DNA from: Azotobacter salinestris
Lineage (GTDB): Bacteria; Pseudomonadota; Gammaproteobacteria; Pseudomonadales; Pseudomonadaceae
Assembly (NCBI RefSeq): GCF_009363155.1
Contig: NZ_CP045302.1
Location: forward strand, 3,145,001 to 3,209,000
Reading direction: 5' to 3'
Length of the DNA stretch: 64,000 nucleotides
This document shows positions 1-8,631 of this stretch, in pieces (positions within the stretch are counted from its first letter, which is position 1; the number at the start of each line of letters is the position of its first letter). A program made the position numbers and the translations under genes. The notes under the pieces were generated by a model, which was not told the DNA's origin, did not search any database, and saw only the letters and a list, made by a program, of their open reading frames with translations.

Positions 1-11
1 GGAGACCCCGG

Positions 12-839
12 ATGCTGCCCTATCCGCAAATCGACCCCGTGGCTGTCGCCATCGGCCCGCTCAAGGTGCACTGGTACGGCCTGATGTACCTGGTCGGCAT
101 CGGCGGCGCCTGGTTTCTGGCGGCGCGCCGCCTGGCCGGCTTCGCTCCGGAGTGGAGCCGCGAGAAGCTCTCCGACCTGGTGTTCTGGGTCGCCCTGGGG
201 GTGATCGCCGGCGGCCGCCTCGGCTACGTGCTGTTCTACGATCTGGCAGCCTACCTGAACGATCCGAGCCTGATCCTGCAGGTGTGGCGGGGCGGCATGT
301 CCTTCCACGGCGGGCTGCTCGGCGTGCTCCTGTGCAGCTGGATCTTCGCCCGGCGCAACGGCAAGGGCTTCTTCGAGCTGATGGACTTCATCGCCCCGCT
401 GGTGCCGATCGGCCTGGGCGCCGGGCGGATCGGCAACTTCATCAACGCCGAGCTGTGGGGCAAGGCCACCGACCTGCCCTGGGCGATGATCTTCCCCACC
501 GATCCGGCGCAGCTGCCGCGCCATCCCTCGCAGCTCTACCAGTTCGCCCTGGAGGGCGTGGCGCTGTTCACCATCCTCTGGTTCTACTCGCGCAAGCCAC
601 GGCCGACCATGGCGGTATCCGGACTGTTCGCCGTCTGCTACGGCATCTTCCGCTTCATCGTCGAGTTCGTCCGGGTGCCGGATGCCCAGCTCGGCTACCT
701 CGCCTTCGGCTGGCTGACCATGGGTCAGCTGCTTTGCCTGCCGATGATCCTCGGCGGCGCCGGTATGATGGCCTGGGCCTACCGCCGTCACGTACCCGGC
801 AGAGTAGAAAATTCGCGCAGCGATTTTCCACCGCCATAG
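12..839 (+). CDS. lgt: Prolipoprotein diacylglyceryl transferase
   Basis: Inner-membrane enzyme that moves the diacylglyceryl group of phosphatidylglycerol onto the lipobox cysteine of prolipoproteins, the first step of lipoprotein maturation. The 275-residue protein is hydrophobic throughout, about seven membrane segments, and carries the family motifs HGGLLG (about residue 98) and [13 protein letters not shown] (about 139-151). The ATG at 12 follows a GGAG sequence at the very start of the window. The gene lies upstream of thyA as in other Pseudomonas. Odd point: the last dozen codons are formed by a short palindromic repeat (804-833), so the C-terminus ([12 protein letters not shown]) is repeat-derived and not conserved family sequence. 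Identification is certain. Confidence 0.97.
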   Translation: MLPYPQIDPVAVAIGPLKVHWYGLMYLVGIGGAWFLAARRLAGFAPEWSREKLSDLVFWVALGVIAGGRLGYVLFYDLAAYLNDPSLILQVWRGGMSFHGGLLGVLLCSWIFARRNGKGFFELMDFIAPLVPIGLGAGRIGNFINAELWGKATDLPWAMIFPTDPAQLPRHPSQLYQFALEGVALFTILWFYSRKPRPTMAVSGLFAVCYGIFRFIVEFVRVPDAQLGYLAFGWLTMGQLLCLPMILGGAGMMAWAYRRHVPGRVENSRSDFPPP

Positions 840-880
840 GCAGTGTCGGAAAAGACCTGCGGTCGTTTTCCACCCTGCGC
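804..880. repeat. Pair of short REP-like palindromes at the lgt-thyA junction
   Basis: Two adjacent imperfect palindromes. Unit 1 (804-833) reads GAAAATTCGCGCAGCGATTTTCC and, reversed, matches the repeat at 20911-20945 almost base for base. Unit 2 (847-880) has the arms GGAAAA...TTTTCC and ends in CCACCCTGCG. Related units lie at 15135-15217 and 47108-47145. This looks like the dispersed GTAGGGTGG/GGAAAAC palindrome family of pseudomonads. Unit 1 overlaps the 3' end of lgt. Confidence 0.75.
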
Positions 881-950
881 CATGGGCCCGGCGCTTGAGC
901 CGGGCCGGCTGGCCTCTTACCATGCCCCGTCCCGTGTCCCCGAGCCTCCC

Positions 951-1745
951 ATGAAACAGTACCTCGACCTGATGCGCCTGGTGCGCGAGCACGGCACCTT
1001 CAAGAGCGACCGCACCGGCACCGGGACCTACTCGGTCTTCGGCCACCAGATGCGCTTCGACCTGGCCGACGGCTTTCCGCTGGTCACCACCAAGAAGTGC
1101 CACCTCAAGTCCATCATCCACGAGCTGCTGTGGTTTCTGCAGGGCGACACCAACATCCGTTACCTGAAGGACAACGGCGTGCGCATCTGGGACGAGTGGG
1201 CCGACGCGAACGGCGACCTCGGCCCGGTCTACGGCTACCAGTGGCGCAGCTGGCCGGCGCCGGACGGCCGGCATATCGACCAGATCGCCAATGTCGTGGA
1301 CATGATCCGCAAGAACCCGGACTCGCGCCGGCTGATCGTCTCGGCCTGGAACCCGGCGCTGATCGACGAGATGAAGCTGCCGCCGTGCCATGCGCTGTTC
1401 CAGTTCTACGTGGCCGAGGGCCGGCTGTCCTGCCAGCTCTATCAACGCTCGGCGGACATCTTCCTCGGCGTGCCCTTCAACATCGCCAGCTACGCGCTGC
1501 TGACCCTGATGGTGGCGCAGGTCACGGGTCTTGCACCTGGCGAGTTCATCTGGACCGGCGGCGACTGCCACCTCTACGCCAACCACCTCGAGCAGGCCGA
1601 CCTGCAGCTCTCCCGCGAACCGTTGCCGCTGCCGGCCATGCAACTCAACCCCGACGTGAAGGACCTGTTCGCCTTCCGCTTCGAGGACTTCGAGCTGGTC
1701 GGCTACCAGTCCCACCCGCACATCAAGGCGCCGGTGGCGGTCTGA
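951..1745 (+). CDS. thyA: Thymidylate synthase
   Basis: Converts dUMP to dTMP with methylenetetrahydrofolate as methyl donor, in the cytoplasm. The 264-residue protein has the usual bacterial length and motifs: the phosphate-binding DRTGTGT near the N-terminus, the active-site [12 protein letters not shown] with the nucleophilic Cys, and [18 protein letters not shown] for dUMP binding. I start it at the ATG at 951 (MKQYLDL), which matches the family; upstream in-frame codons run back to 843 but are repeat DNA. folA, which regenerates the folate oxidised in this reaction, is 4.4 kb downstream. Confidence 0.98.
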   Translation: MKQYLDLMRLVREHGTFKSDRTGTGTYSVFGHQMRFDLADGFPLVTTKKCHLKSIIHELLWFLQGDTNIRYLKDNGVRIWDEWADANGDLGPVYGYQWRSWPAPDGRHIDQIANVVDMIRKNPDSRRLIVSAWNPALIDEMKLPPCHALFQFYVAEGRLSCQLYQRSADIFLGVPFNIASYALLTLMVAQVTGLAPGEFIWTGGDCHLYANHLEQADLQLSREPLPLPAMQLNPDVKDLFAFRFEDFELVGYQSHPHIKAPVAV

Positions 1746-1772
1746 GCCCGACCCGCTGGCAGCAGGAGCACC

Positions 1773-2068
1773 AGGGCCTGTTGACGTTTTGGCGTGAGCC
1801 GCGTTGCCGCGCCAAATGCCGCCAGGCCGGGCCGCGTTCGGCAAGGCGCGGGTCGCCGGCAACGGTCATTCCCTTGCCAAGACCCGCAACGCCGCATGGC
1901 GGCATTTGCCGCGCAGCCTCGGCGGCCCCACCCGCAGGGACGGGGCCCGTTTGGCGCAGCACGGCGTCGCTCGTCGTTCATTTGGAATGACCAAACTTCT
2001 CTCCTCGTTCCTTGTTCTGCGCCAAACGGGCCTCCGTCGCGGCCTACGCCAAAACGTCAACAGGCCCT
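1773..2068. mobile_element. MITE-like nested-palindrome element, copy 1
   Basis: A 296-bp element bounded by perfect 22-bp terminal inverted repeats (1773-1794 and 2047-2068; ends AGGGCCTGTTGACG). It has at least two inner palindromes: arms around GGCAAATGCCGCCA (about 1809-1919) and a perfect 14-bp pair CCCGTTTGGCGCAG (1946-1959 and 2017-2030). It has no transposase gene. A shorter, more decayed copy lies inverted at 61847-62032. The stop codon (TAG) of the neighbouring minus-strand GTPase gene spans its right end. Most likely a non-autonomous transposable element; the parent family is not recognised. Confidence 0.8.
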
Positions 2069-3434
2069 AACCCAGCTCCGCGGCCAGCGCCCGGATCTGC
2101 TCCTGGCGCTCGGGCTGCTCGCGCCGTCGCCCCGGGTTGAGCGACGACCACTCGGGATGGGCACGGGCCTTGCCGAGCGCCTCGGGCAGCCGGCCTTCAC
2201 GCCAGCCCTTGTCCTCCGGGGTATCCAGCCGGATCGCGTGCTGCGCGGCGTGGCCGCGGGCGGCGAGGGCCTTGAGCAGCTGGCGCTGGCGCAGGGCGAG
2301 CAGGCGCAGCACGGCGTCGTCCACGGTCAGCTCGCGCTCGCCGCGCAATTTCCCCATGAGGCGGTTGCCGTAGTGGCGGGCGGTCTGCGCGCCGCCGCCG
2401 GCCAGCGCGCCGATCAGTGCGGCGGCACCCAGGGTCAGGCCGCCGACCAGCAGGTCGACCCCGGCGCCGGCCGCCGCGCCCGCGGCCATCCCGCCGCCGA
2501 TCTTCACGCCGAGCTGGCGCAGGGTTTCCGGGTTGAACAGGTCGTCGCCCCAGCGCCCGTCGAGCAGCGGCAGGTCGGCGGCGGAAGCGTCCTCCGGGCG
2601 GAAGGCGTAGAGGCGCAGCAGGGCCTCGACGCAGCGCTGCTCGCGCTGGCGCACGGCCTCGTGCAGCTCGCGGATGGCCTCCTGCTCCAGCTCGGCACGG
2701 GCCTCGACGCGACGCCGGCAGGCGGCGACGTCGATCAGGAGCTCGGCGATCAGCCGGTTGCCGCTGTCCAGGCGCGCGGCGGCCTGCGCCTCGTGGGCGC
2801 GGACCAGCCGCTCCAGCTGCGGACGGGCCGACTCCAGCAGCAGGGCCAGGCTTTCGTAGAGGCGTCGCTCGCCGTCCTGCGGCGGCGCCACGGTGTCGAA
2901 GCGCACCATGGCGTGCAGGCCGAGGCGGGCCAGGGCGGCGCGCCAGGCGTCCTCGCGGGTGCCGGCGCGGCCGACGAAGTTCAGTACCGGCAGCAGCGGC
3001 CGGCCGCAGGCGGCGAGCACCTCGAGCTCGTCGCGGTACTTGGCCAGCACCGGTTCGCGGGCGTCGATCACGTAGAGCCCGGCGGCCGAGCCGAGCAGCT
3101 GGCGCAGCACCTTGGCCTCCTGCTCGAAGCGCTGGCGCGCCTCGGCGCCGCCGAGGAAGCGGGCGATCCGCGCCGGGCCGTCGAGGCGCTCGCCGGGCCG
3201 CTCCAGGCGCTCGATGTGCTCGAGCAGGGCGATGGCGTCTTCCAGGCCGGGGGTGTCGTACAGCTCGAGCAGCGGTTCGCCGTCCACCGACAGGCGGGCG
3301 CCCTCGACGTGGCGGGTGGTGCTCGGCCGGTGTGACACCTCGCCGAAGCCGGTGTCGCGGGTCAGGGTACGCAGCAGCGAGGTCTTGCCGACGTTGGTAT
3401 GGCCGACCACGGCGAGTTTCAACGGCTCAGTCAT
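2067..3434 (-). CDS. GTPase with DUF3482-type C-terminal region
   Basis: Predicted Era-like P-loop GTPase of unknown cellular role. It starts at ATG 3434 (MTEPLKLAVVGH), with the G1 loop GHTNVGKTS, a switch/G3 motif DTPGLED and a G4-like region after LPVLNF. The second half is a long helical region with a glycine/alanine-rich segment (GGGMAAGAAAGAGVDLL) that may contact a membrane, as in DUF3482 proteins. The start overlaps the end of the upstream DUF2868 gene by 8 bases, so the two are translationally coupled; this pair is conserved in pseudomonads. Its TAG stop lies across the right terminus of the MITE-like repeat, so the native C-terminus may have been altered slightly by the insertion. 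Confidence 0.85.
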   Translation of the reverse strand: MTEPLKLAVVGHTNVGKTSLLRTLTRDTGFGEVSHRPSTTRHVEGARLSVDGEPLLELYDTPGLEDAIALLEHIERLERPGERLDGPARIARFLGGAEARQRFEQEAKVLRQLLGSAAGLYVIDAREPVLAKYRDELEVLAACGRPLLPVLNFVGRAGTREDAWRAALARLGLHAMVRFDTVAPPQDGERRLYESLALLLESARPQLERLVRAHEAQAAARLDSGNRLIAELLIDVAACRRRVEARAELEQEAIRELHEAVRQREQRCVEALLRLYAFRPEDASAADLPLLDGRWGDDLFNPETLRQLGVKIGGGMAAGAAAGAGVDLLVGGLTLGAAALIGALAGGGAQTARHYGNRLMGKLRGERELTVDDAVLRLLALRQRQLLKALAARGHAAQHAIRLDTPEDKGWREGRLPEALGKARAHPEWSSLNPGRRREQPERQEQIRALAAELG

Positions 3435-4818
3435 GTCCGGTCTCCAGCCAGGCCAGCGGGCTGTCGCTGCCGTGGGGCAGACCCAGCTGGTTGAGGGCGA
3501 TGCGCCAGTCATCCAGGCGCTCCGCGTTCAGTTCCTCGCCGGGCGGCGGCGGCAGCAGCCAGACGCGCGTCTGCCCGGCGCTGCGCGACAGTTCGCCGAG
3601 CAGTGCCAGGGTGCCGCGGTCCGGCGAGCGCAGCGGGTCGACGGCCACCGCCAGGCGCGCCGGCGGCTGTTCGGCGAAGCGCTCGAGCAGCCGCCGGCGC
3701 TGTTCGCGGCTGTCGAGGATGCCGGCATCGCCGACCGCGCCGGTCAGCACCGGCGGCCAGGGGCGGCTCTCGTCCAGCTCGATCGCTACCAGTTGGGCAG
3801 GGGTGCCCTCGACCAGACTGCCTAGGGCGCTGGCCGGGATCCCGGGCATGACCGCGGGCGCGGCGTCGCAGACGCCGATGCGCTCGCTGGACGGCTGCAG
3901 GCGCTCGGCGAGCAGGCGATAGCCGGGCAGCGACAGGTCCAGGACCAGACGGGCGCGACCGGAGAGCCAGCAGCCCAGGCAGAGCAGGGCGAGCAGCAGG
4001 CGCGGCAGCAGGCCGTAGACCAGCAGCACGCCGAGCAGCCAGCCGGCCCAGGCCTGGCGCGCGGCCTCGGCGCTCAGCGCCTGGTCGGCGCTGGCGCGGA
4101 TGGTGGCTGCATCCGGCAGGCTGAAGCCGAGCAGCGCCGGCAGGGCGCCGAGGCCCTGGGTCAGGGCGACGAAGGTGTCGCCGTCGAGCAGGGTGGTCTC
4201 CCAGTAGAAGCCGTAGCTGCGGGTCGACAGCAGCGCCAGCAGGGTGACCAGCGCGCTGCCCAGGGCGAGCAGCCAGAAGCCGTGGACCAGAAGCCCCAGC
4301 CCCCAGAGACCGAGGTGCCGACGCTGCAGCAGGAGCAGCAGCGCCGGGGCCAGCTGCGCCGCCCGGGCGTCGCGGGCGAACTTCTCGCTGAGCCACAGCC
4401 ACAGGCGGCCGAGCACGCCGCCGCTGTCGCCGGCGAAGAGCAGGCCGAGCAGCCAGCCGCAGAGGGTCAGAAGGTGCAGGCCGAGCAGGCTGCCCAGGGC
4501 CCAGAACACGTTGACCGGGCCTTTCTGGTCGGTGCCGAGGGCGGCCAGGGCCATGCCGGCGCCGCCGGCCAGGGCGAAGGCCAGCAGGGCGGCCAGTGCC
4601 AGGCCGCCACCTTGGCGCCAGTGGCGCAGGGCGGTGAGCAGGCCGTCGCGTTCGGCCAGCCACAGGGCGCGGGTCTGGATGCGTCGGGTGAGATCGCCCC
4701 CGGCGGCGCGGGCGCGGCGGTTGGCCTCGGCGTCCTCCAGCGGGCCGGCGAACTCTTCGCGCAGACGGATGGTTTCGGTCAACCAGAGGCGGTGGAAATC
4801 GGTCGATGGAGTACTCAC
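3427..4818 (-). CDS. DUF2868 family membrane protein
   Basis: Integral membrane protein of unknown function, the conserved partner of the downstream GTPase. I use the GTG at 4818 (reads STPSTDFHRLWL after the start), which has a purine-rich GAGAGA upstream; a TTG at 4884 is the only longer alternative. About four to five hydrophobic segments (for example ALAALLAFALAGGAGMALAAL and a Leu-rich stretch before GCWLSG) precede a soluble C-terminal part with alternating beta/alpha character ending in LAWLETGHD. The coupled GTPase suggests a membrane-tethered GTPase system; this is inference. Confidence 0.82.
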   Translation of the reverse strand: MSTPSTDFHRLWLTETIRLREEFAGPLEDAEANRRARAAGGDLTRRIQTRALWLAERDGLLTALRHWRQGGGLALAALLAFALAGGAGMALAALGTDQKGPVNVFWALGSLLGLHLLTLCGWLLGLLFAGDSGGVLGRLWLWLSEKFARDARAAQLAPALLLLLQRRHLGLWGLGLLVHGFWLLALGSALVTLLALLSTRSYGFYWETTLLDGDTFVALTQGLGALPALLGFSLPDAATIRASADQALSAEAARQAWAGWLLGVLLVYGLLPRLLLALLCLGCWLSGRARLVLDLSLPGYRLLAERLQPSSERIGVCDAAPAVMPGIPASALGSLVEGTPAQLVAIELDESRPWPPVLTGAVGDAGILDSREQRRRLLERFAEQPPARLAVAVDPLRSPDRGTLALLGELSRSAGQTRVWLLPPPPGEELNAERLDDWRIALNQLGLPHGSDSPLAWLETGHD

Positions 4819-4929
4819 GCGGTCTCTCGATGGCGGTTCGGTTGCTGCCAATGAGGATAACCGTTCAGGCTCGGCCGCGGGCAAGTCGATACGAGCGTAC
4901 CGGGTGCGCCTGGCGCACCCGGCAGGGGA

Positions 4930-6042
4930 TTACGGCTGCTCGCGCAGGCGCAGGGCGATGTCCGGATGATCGCTGAACAGGCCGTCGATACCGGCATCGA
5001 GGAAGGCGCGGATTTCCGCTTCGAGATCGCCGCGCTCGGTGGGGTTGCCGCTGCTGCGCAGCGCGAGCGGCAGGAAGTTGTTCTCCGCGCGGAAGGTGTA
5101 GGGATGCACCGCGAGGCCGGCGGCATGGGCGTTGGGCACGAAATCGCTGGGGCTGCCCAGGTTGCCGTTGGCGTCGCGCGGAATGATGTAGCCCTTGTCC
5201 GGGCCGACGCCGTCGGCGTAGGCGGCGATGGCCTGCAGCCCGGCCGGGGTGGCCATCTGCGCGTAGCTCAGGGCGCTGCCGATCACTTGCTGGTCGTAGG
5301 GCAGGCCGGAGCCGAACAGCTGGACCAGGCGCAGCGGGGTCAGCCGGCGCAGGGTCTTGAGGTTCTCCACCTCGAAGGACTGGATGTACACCGGCGCGTG
5401 GCGGCTGTGGTAGCCGTTGCGGCGGAGGATCTCCACCAGCGGCTCCTCCATGGCCAGGCCGAGGTGCTGGAAGTGGGTCGGGTGCTTGGTCTCCGGGTAC
5501 AGGCCGATGCGCCGTCCCTGGCTCTTCTCCAGGCTCTTCACCAGGTCGATGATCTCCTGCAGGGTGGGCACCTCGAGGGACTTGTCCAGGCGGGCGTTGC
5601 CGGGGCGAGTCGCCGGGATGCGCTCGATGACGCGCAGGGTCTTGATCTCCGCCAGGCTGAAGTCCTCGCTGAACCAGCCGGTCAGCTCGACGCCGTCGAC
5701 GCTCCTGGTGCGCCGGCGCTCGGCGAACTCGGGGTGCGCGGCGACGTCGGTGGTCAGGTCGAGCTGGTTGTCGTGGCGGGCGACCAAGTGGCCATCCCGG
5801 GTCATCACCAGGTCCGGCTCGACGTAGTCGGCACCCTGCAGCACCGCCAGCGCGTAGGCGGCCAGGGTGTGCTCAGGCAGGTAGCCGCTGGCGCCGCGGT
5901 GGGCGATGACCAGCGGCCCGGGCTCGTCGGCCCGGGGCTGCGCTGCCTGCGGCTCCGAGGCGGCGCAGGCCACGAGGGGCATCAGCAGCAGGGGGCTGGC
6001 GGCGAGCCAGCAGCAGGACAGTACGGACGGCATGCGGGACAT
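4930..6042 (-). CDS. glpQ: Glycerophosphodiester phosphodiesterase (exported)
   Basis: Hydrolyses glycerophosphodiesters such as glycerophosphocholine to sn-glycerol-3-phosphate and an alcohol. The protein has 370 residues, starting at ATG 6042 behind a clear AGGAGAGG. The GDPD signature is intact: IAHRGASGYLPEHT, then EPDLVMTRDGHLVARHD, and the late IQSFE and FSDHP motifs. The N-terminus is a secretion signal. It ends in LVACAAS, which satisfies a lipobox (cleavage before Cys), whereas classical GlpQ is a free periplasmic enzyme, so this copy may be a lipoprotein; signal peptidase I cleavage after ACA is the alternative. No glpT transporter is adjacent. Confidence 0.93.
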   Translation of the reverse strand: MSRMPSVLSCCWLAASPLLLMPLVACAASEPQAAQPRADEPGPLVIAHRGASGYLPEHTLAAYALAVLQGADYVEPDLVMTRDGHLVARHDNQLDLTTDVAAHPEFAERRRTRSVDGVELTGWFSEDFSLAEIKTLRVIERIPATRPGNARLDKSLEVPTLQEIIDLVKSLEKSQGRRIGLYPETKHPTHFQHLGLAMEEPLVEILRRNGYHSRHAPVYIQSFEVENLKTLRRLTPLRLVQLFGSGLPYDQQVIGSALSYAQMATPAGLQAIAAYADGVGPDKGYIIPRDANGNLGSPSDFVPNAHAAGLAVHPYTFRAENNFLPLALRSSGNPTERGDLEAEIRAFLDAGIDGLFSDHPDIALRLREQP

Positions 6043-6172
6043 CGGTTCCTCTCCTTGGGACATGGAGCGCCCAGCCTGCCCGAGCGCGGTGACGCTTCGG
6101 CGATGGCCGGATAACGATCCCGTGGCGGTGGCGTGACGGCACGTGAGCCGGAGCTCTGCTATCCTCGCCGCC

Positions 6173-6688
6173 ATGAACACGCCCCGACTCCCCCTCGCCC
6201 TGATCGCCGCCGTCGCCGCCAATGGCGTGATCGGCCGCGACAATCGCATGCCCTGGCACCTGCCGGCGGATCTCAGGCATTTCAAGGCCACCACCCTCGG
6301 CAAGCCGGTGGTCATGGGCCGCAAGACCTGGGACTCCCTCGGCCGCCCGCTGCCCGGCCGGCTCAACCTGGTGGTCAGCCGCCAGCCGGACCTCGCCCTG
6401 GAGGGCGCCGAAACCTTCACCTCGCTCGATGCCGCCCTGGAGCGCGCCGACGCCTGGGCCCGCGCGCAGGGCGCCGGCGAGGTCATGCTGATCGGCGGCG
6501 TGCAGCTCTACGCCGAGACCCTGCCGCAGGCTGGACGCCTCTACCTGACCCGCATCGACCTCGCTCCCGAGGGCGACGCCTTCTTCCCCGCCTGGGACCC
6601 CGCCGACTGGCGCCTCGCCTCCCGCGAGGAGCACCCGGCCACGACGGATGCGCCGGGGTATGCCTTCGAGGTATGGGAGCGGGGGTAG
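6173..6688 (+). CDS. folA: Dihydrofolate reductase
   Basis: NADPH-dependent reduction of dihydrofolate to tetrahydrofolate, needed by ThyA and purine synthesis. The 171-residue protein shows the family landmarks IAAVAANGVIGRDNRMPWHLPADL (Met20-type loop, WHLP), the catalytic Asp equivalent in the ADLRHF stretch, MGRKTWDSLGRPLPGR and the NADPH-binding IGGVQLY. The start at 6173 (MNTPRLP) is preferred to in-frame upstream codons at 6143, which are not conserved. Single gene, divergent from the glycerophosphodiesterase gene. Confidence 0.97.
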   Translation: MNTPRLPLALIAAVAANGVIGRDNRMPWHLPADLRHFKATTLGKPVVMGRKTWDSLGRPLPGRLNLVVSRQPDLALEGAETFTSLDAALERADAWARAQGAGEVMLIGGVQLYAETLPQAGRLYLTRIDLAPEGDAFFPAWDPADWRLASREEHPATTDAPGYAFEVWERG

Positions 6689-6731
6689 GGGCGGGACGGC
6701 GAAGCGGTATCCCCAGCCTCGCGATGCAGCG

Positions 6732-7700
6732 TCAGTCCTGGGCGTCGAACGCCTTCTGGTAGGCCACAGTGCCTGTCGGCACCACCGCACCAAAGGCAAT
6801 GGCCTGAAAATACTCCGGCGGGACACCGGGCAGAACAAGCGCAGGTTCCGCCCTGAAGCCGAAGCGGCCATAGTATTCCGGTTCTTCCAACACGACGCAG
6901 CCGGCGGCGCCGAGCCTGCGCAACTCCGTCAGCACGTGCTCCACGAGCCCTGTGCCGATCCCTTGTCCCTGGCATTCCGGCGCCACGGAGAGCGGGCCCA
7001 GGCCATACCAGCCGGCGCTGCCATCCGAGATCGCTACCGGCGATACGGCGACATGCCCGACGACCTCGCCCTCGCGCTCGGCCACGAGCGAGAGGGATAG
7101 CTGCCCGGCATCGCGCAACGCGTTGACGATGAAGTGCTCGGTATGACTGCCATGGGGAGCATCGAGAAAGGCTGCCGCAGTCAGGGTTTCGATGACTGCA
7201 ACGTCCGCCTGGGTTTCGCTGCGTATCCTGATCGTCATGCCGAGGGTTCCTTGGGGTGTCCGTGACGATGGGGCGCGCTGCTCGACGTATCCCTTCAGGC
7301 TGCCGAGCAGGGCATCCCAGACCCTGTCCATGATGCCGAACATCTCATCCGACCTCAGGTTGTCCTGCTCGAGGTCCAGCCTGGTCCCTTGCCGCTCCGG
7401 CGACAGGCGGTAGTCGATGGTCAGATGGTTCTCCGGCGTTCTTTCCGTGCCGTGATTGTCGCTCCAGTAGCCGTATCTGAGTCGGCTGGGGCGCGCGAGG
7501 GCCTGAATCACGCCATGATCGGTGAATTGCCTTCCCTCGCTTTCGCCCTCCAGCAGGATCTCGCCGCCTTCTTTCCAGTCGGACGTCACCTTCTGCAGGG
7601 GAAAATATTCGACGATGTCGTCCGGGGTCGTAAGCGCAGCGAATACCGCCTCCGGAGCTGCATCGATGTGAAGGGTCTTTTTGAGGGTGAGGCCGCTCAT
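6732..7700 (-). CDS. SRPBCC (AHSA1-like)-GNAT acetyltransferase fusion
   Basis: One open frame of 322 codons joins two domains usually made separately. Residues 1 to about 145 are an SRPBCC/AHSA1-type fold (start MSGLTLKKTLHIDAAPEAVFAAL; DYRLSP; WDALLGSLKGYV). From residue 155 a complete GNAT N-acetyltransferase follows (MTIRIRSETQADV; acetyl-CoA loop ECQGQGIGTGLVEHVL; YYGRFGF). No stop codon separates them. The internal ATG at 7238 has its own AAGGAA ribosome-binding sequence about nine bases upstream, so the GNAT could also be made alone. It could be a true fusion, loss of an SRPBCC stop codon, or a sequencing indel. Substrates are unknown. Confidence 0.8.
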   Translation of the reverse strand: MSGLTLKKTLHIDAAPEAVFAALTTPDDIVEYFPLQKVTSDWKEGGEILLEGESEGRQFTDHGVIQALARPSRLRYGYWSDNHGTERTPENHLTIDYRLSPERQGTRLDLEQDNLRSDEMFGIMDRVWDALLGSLKGYVEQRAPSSRTPQGTLGMTIRIRSETQADVAVIETLTAAAFLDAPHGSHTEHFIVNALRDAGQLSLSLVAEREGEVVGHVAVSPVAISDGSAGWYGLGPLSVAPECQGQGIGTGLVEHVLTELRRLGAAGCVVLEEPEYYGRFGFRAEPALVLPGVPPEYFQAIAFGAVVPTGTVAYQKAFDAQD

Positions 7701-7771
7701 TGATGACTCCTTGAGTGGGGGCCCGCCGGTTCGGTAGCGGAAGACGCCGTTCCACGAGGCATGGGGCGCTG

Positions 7772-8200
7772 CTAGCCGCTGTGCTGCCGGTCCTTGTGCT
7801 TGGGGTGGCGCGGTCCTTTGGCGGAAAAGTGCCAGGCCGGCCAGATGAAGAACGCAAACAGAACGGCCTCGACGAGCAGGACCGTCGGCGTCATTACCCG
7901 CGTCAAGTATCCATCGAGGCCGATGGCGAGAAAGCCCGCGCTCGAAACGATCAGGAAGGCGCCGGCGACCAGGCGCACCCTGGGATTCTTCGCGCCAGCC
8001 ACCAGCCTGGGCAGGCCGATGAGCAACGGCCCCGTGCCGAGGGCCAAACCAATCATCAGGATCGGCGAAAGGAACGTAGCGAAGGCATTGCCCGCATGGG
8101 GCTCTCCCAGGCCGGAGGCGAACAGCCGAAGCAGATAGGGCGGAGCGACGGTCAAGGCGCAGCCCAGAAGAAGCGATATCAGTCGAAGCAGTGTGATCAT
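7772..8200 (-). CDS. Small membrane protein, unknown function
   Basis: A 142-residue protein starting at ATG 8200 (MITLLRLISLLLGCAL) with about four hydrophobic segments. They are separated by short loops (FASGLGEPHAGN; GAKNPRVRL; GLDGYLTRV), and a basic C-terminal tail (KGPRHPKHKDRQHSG) follows. It lies 71 bases upstream of the SRPBCC-GNAT gene on the same strand, so co-transcription is possible. I do not recognise the family. Upstream in-frame codons back to 8356 lack membrane or coding character and are left out. Confidence 0.6.
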   Translation of the reverse strand: MITLLRLISLLLGCALTVAPPYLLRLFASGLGEPHAGNAFATFLSPILMIGLALGTGPLLIGLPRLVAGAKNPRVRLVAGAFLIVSSAGFLAIGLDGYLTRVMTPTVLLVEAVLFAFFIWPAWHFSAKGPRHPKHKDRQHSG

Positions 8201-8489
8201 GAGCCAGCGCCAGAGCTCGGCCAGCCGGCAGGGCTGGAGCCCCGTGGGGCGTGGTACGGCAAGTCCAGACCGCCGATGGGCCAGGAGGACGGATTCCTTC
8301 GCACAGTATTTCACCCGTACCCCAATGTCCATTTTGCATTCCTTCCTGCTCCGCAAGGCCCTCCGGTCTCATGCGCTGCCCGGCGTGTAGCTTGACGTCG
8401 GACCGGCGCTTCCCGCGGGGGCGGGGCAGGCCATGCGGGGCGACGGTTCGACCCGGGCGGCGCGACGATCGGCAGCATGCCGCTGTCAT
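8201..8489. other. Intergenic stretch without a recognised gene
   Basis: About 290 bases between the small membrane protein and the TnpB element. Open frames here are short, lack a plausible start and match nothing I recognise. I see no clear promoter or terminator. Confidence 0.4.
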
Positions 8490-8500
8490 CGTTCCTTCAT
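8490..8500. repeat. 11-bp direct repeat at the left flank of the TnpB element
   Basis: CGTTCCTTCAT; the identical 11 bases recur at 9813-9823 immediately after the presumed right end. With one mismatch the match extends upstream to GTCAT versus GTCAA. Confidence 0.7.
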
Positions 8501-8631
8501 CTGATTTTGCGCGGGAAACCCCGGACTTCTAGTCCGGGGAGGGATAGCGCGGCGCTCGCAGAGCGCCCCTGTTCCCGCTTTCTCCGTTTCGGTGTGGCCA
8601 TCTTCACATTGCGGATGGCAACATGTGATGC

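Noticed and set aside
843-950. Earlier start for thyA
   Set aside because: The 36 extra codons come from palindromic repeat DNA and are not part of the conserved protein; MKQYLDL is the family start.
8200-8489. Extension of the small membrane protein or SRPBCC frame upstream to 8489
   Set aside because: The extra residues are Arg/Pro/Gly-rich with no fold signal, and better starts exist at 8200 and 7700.
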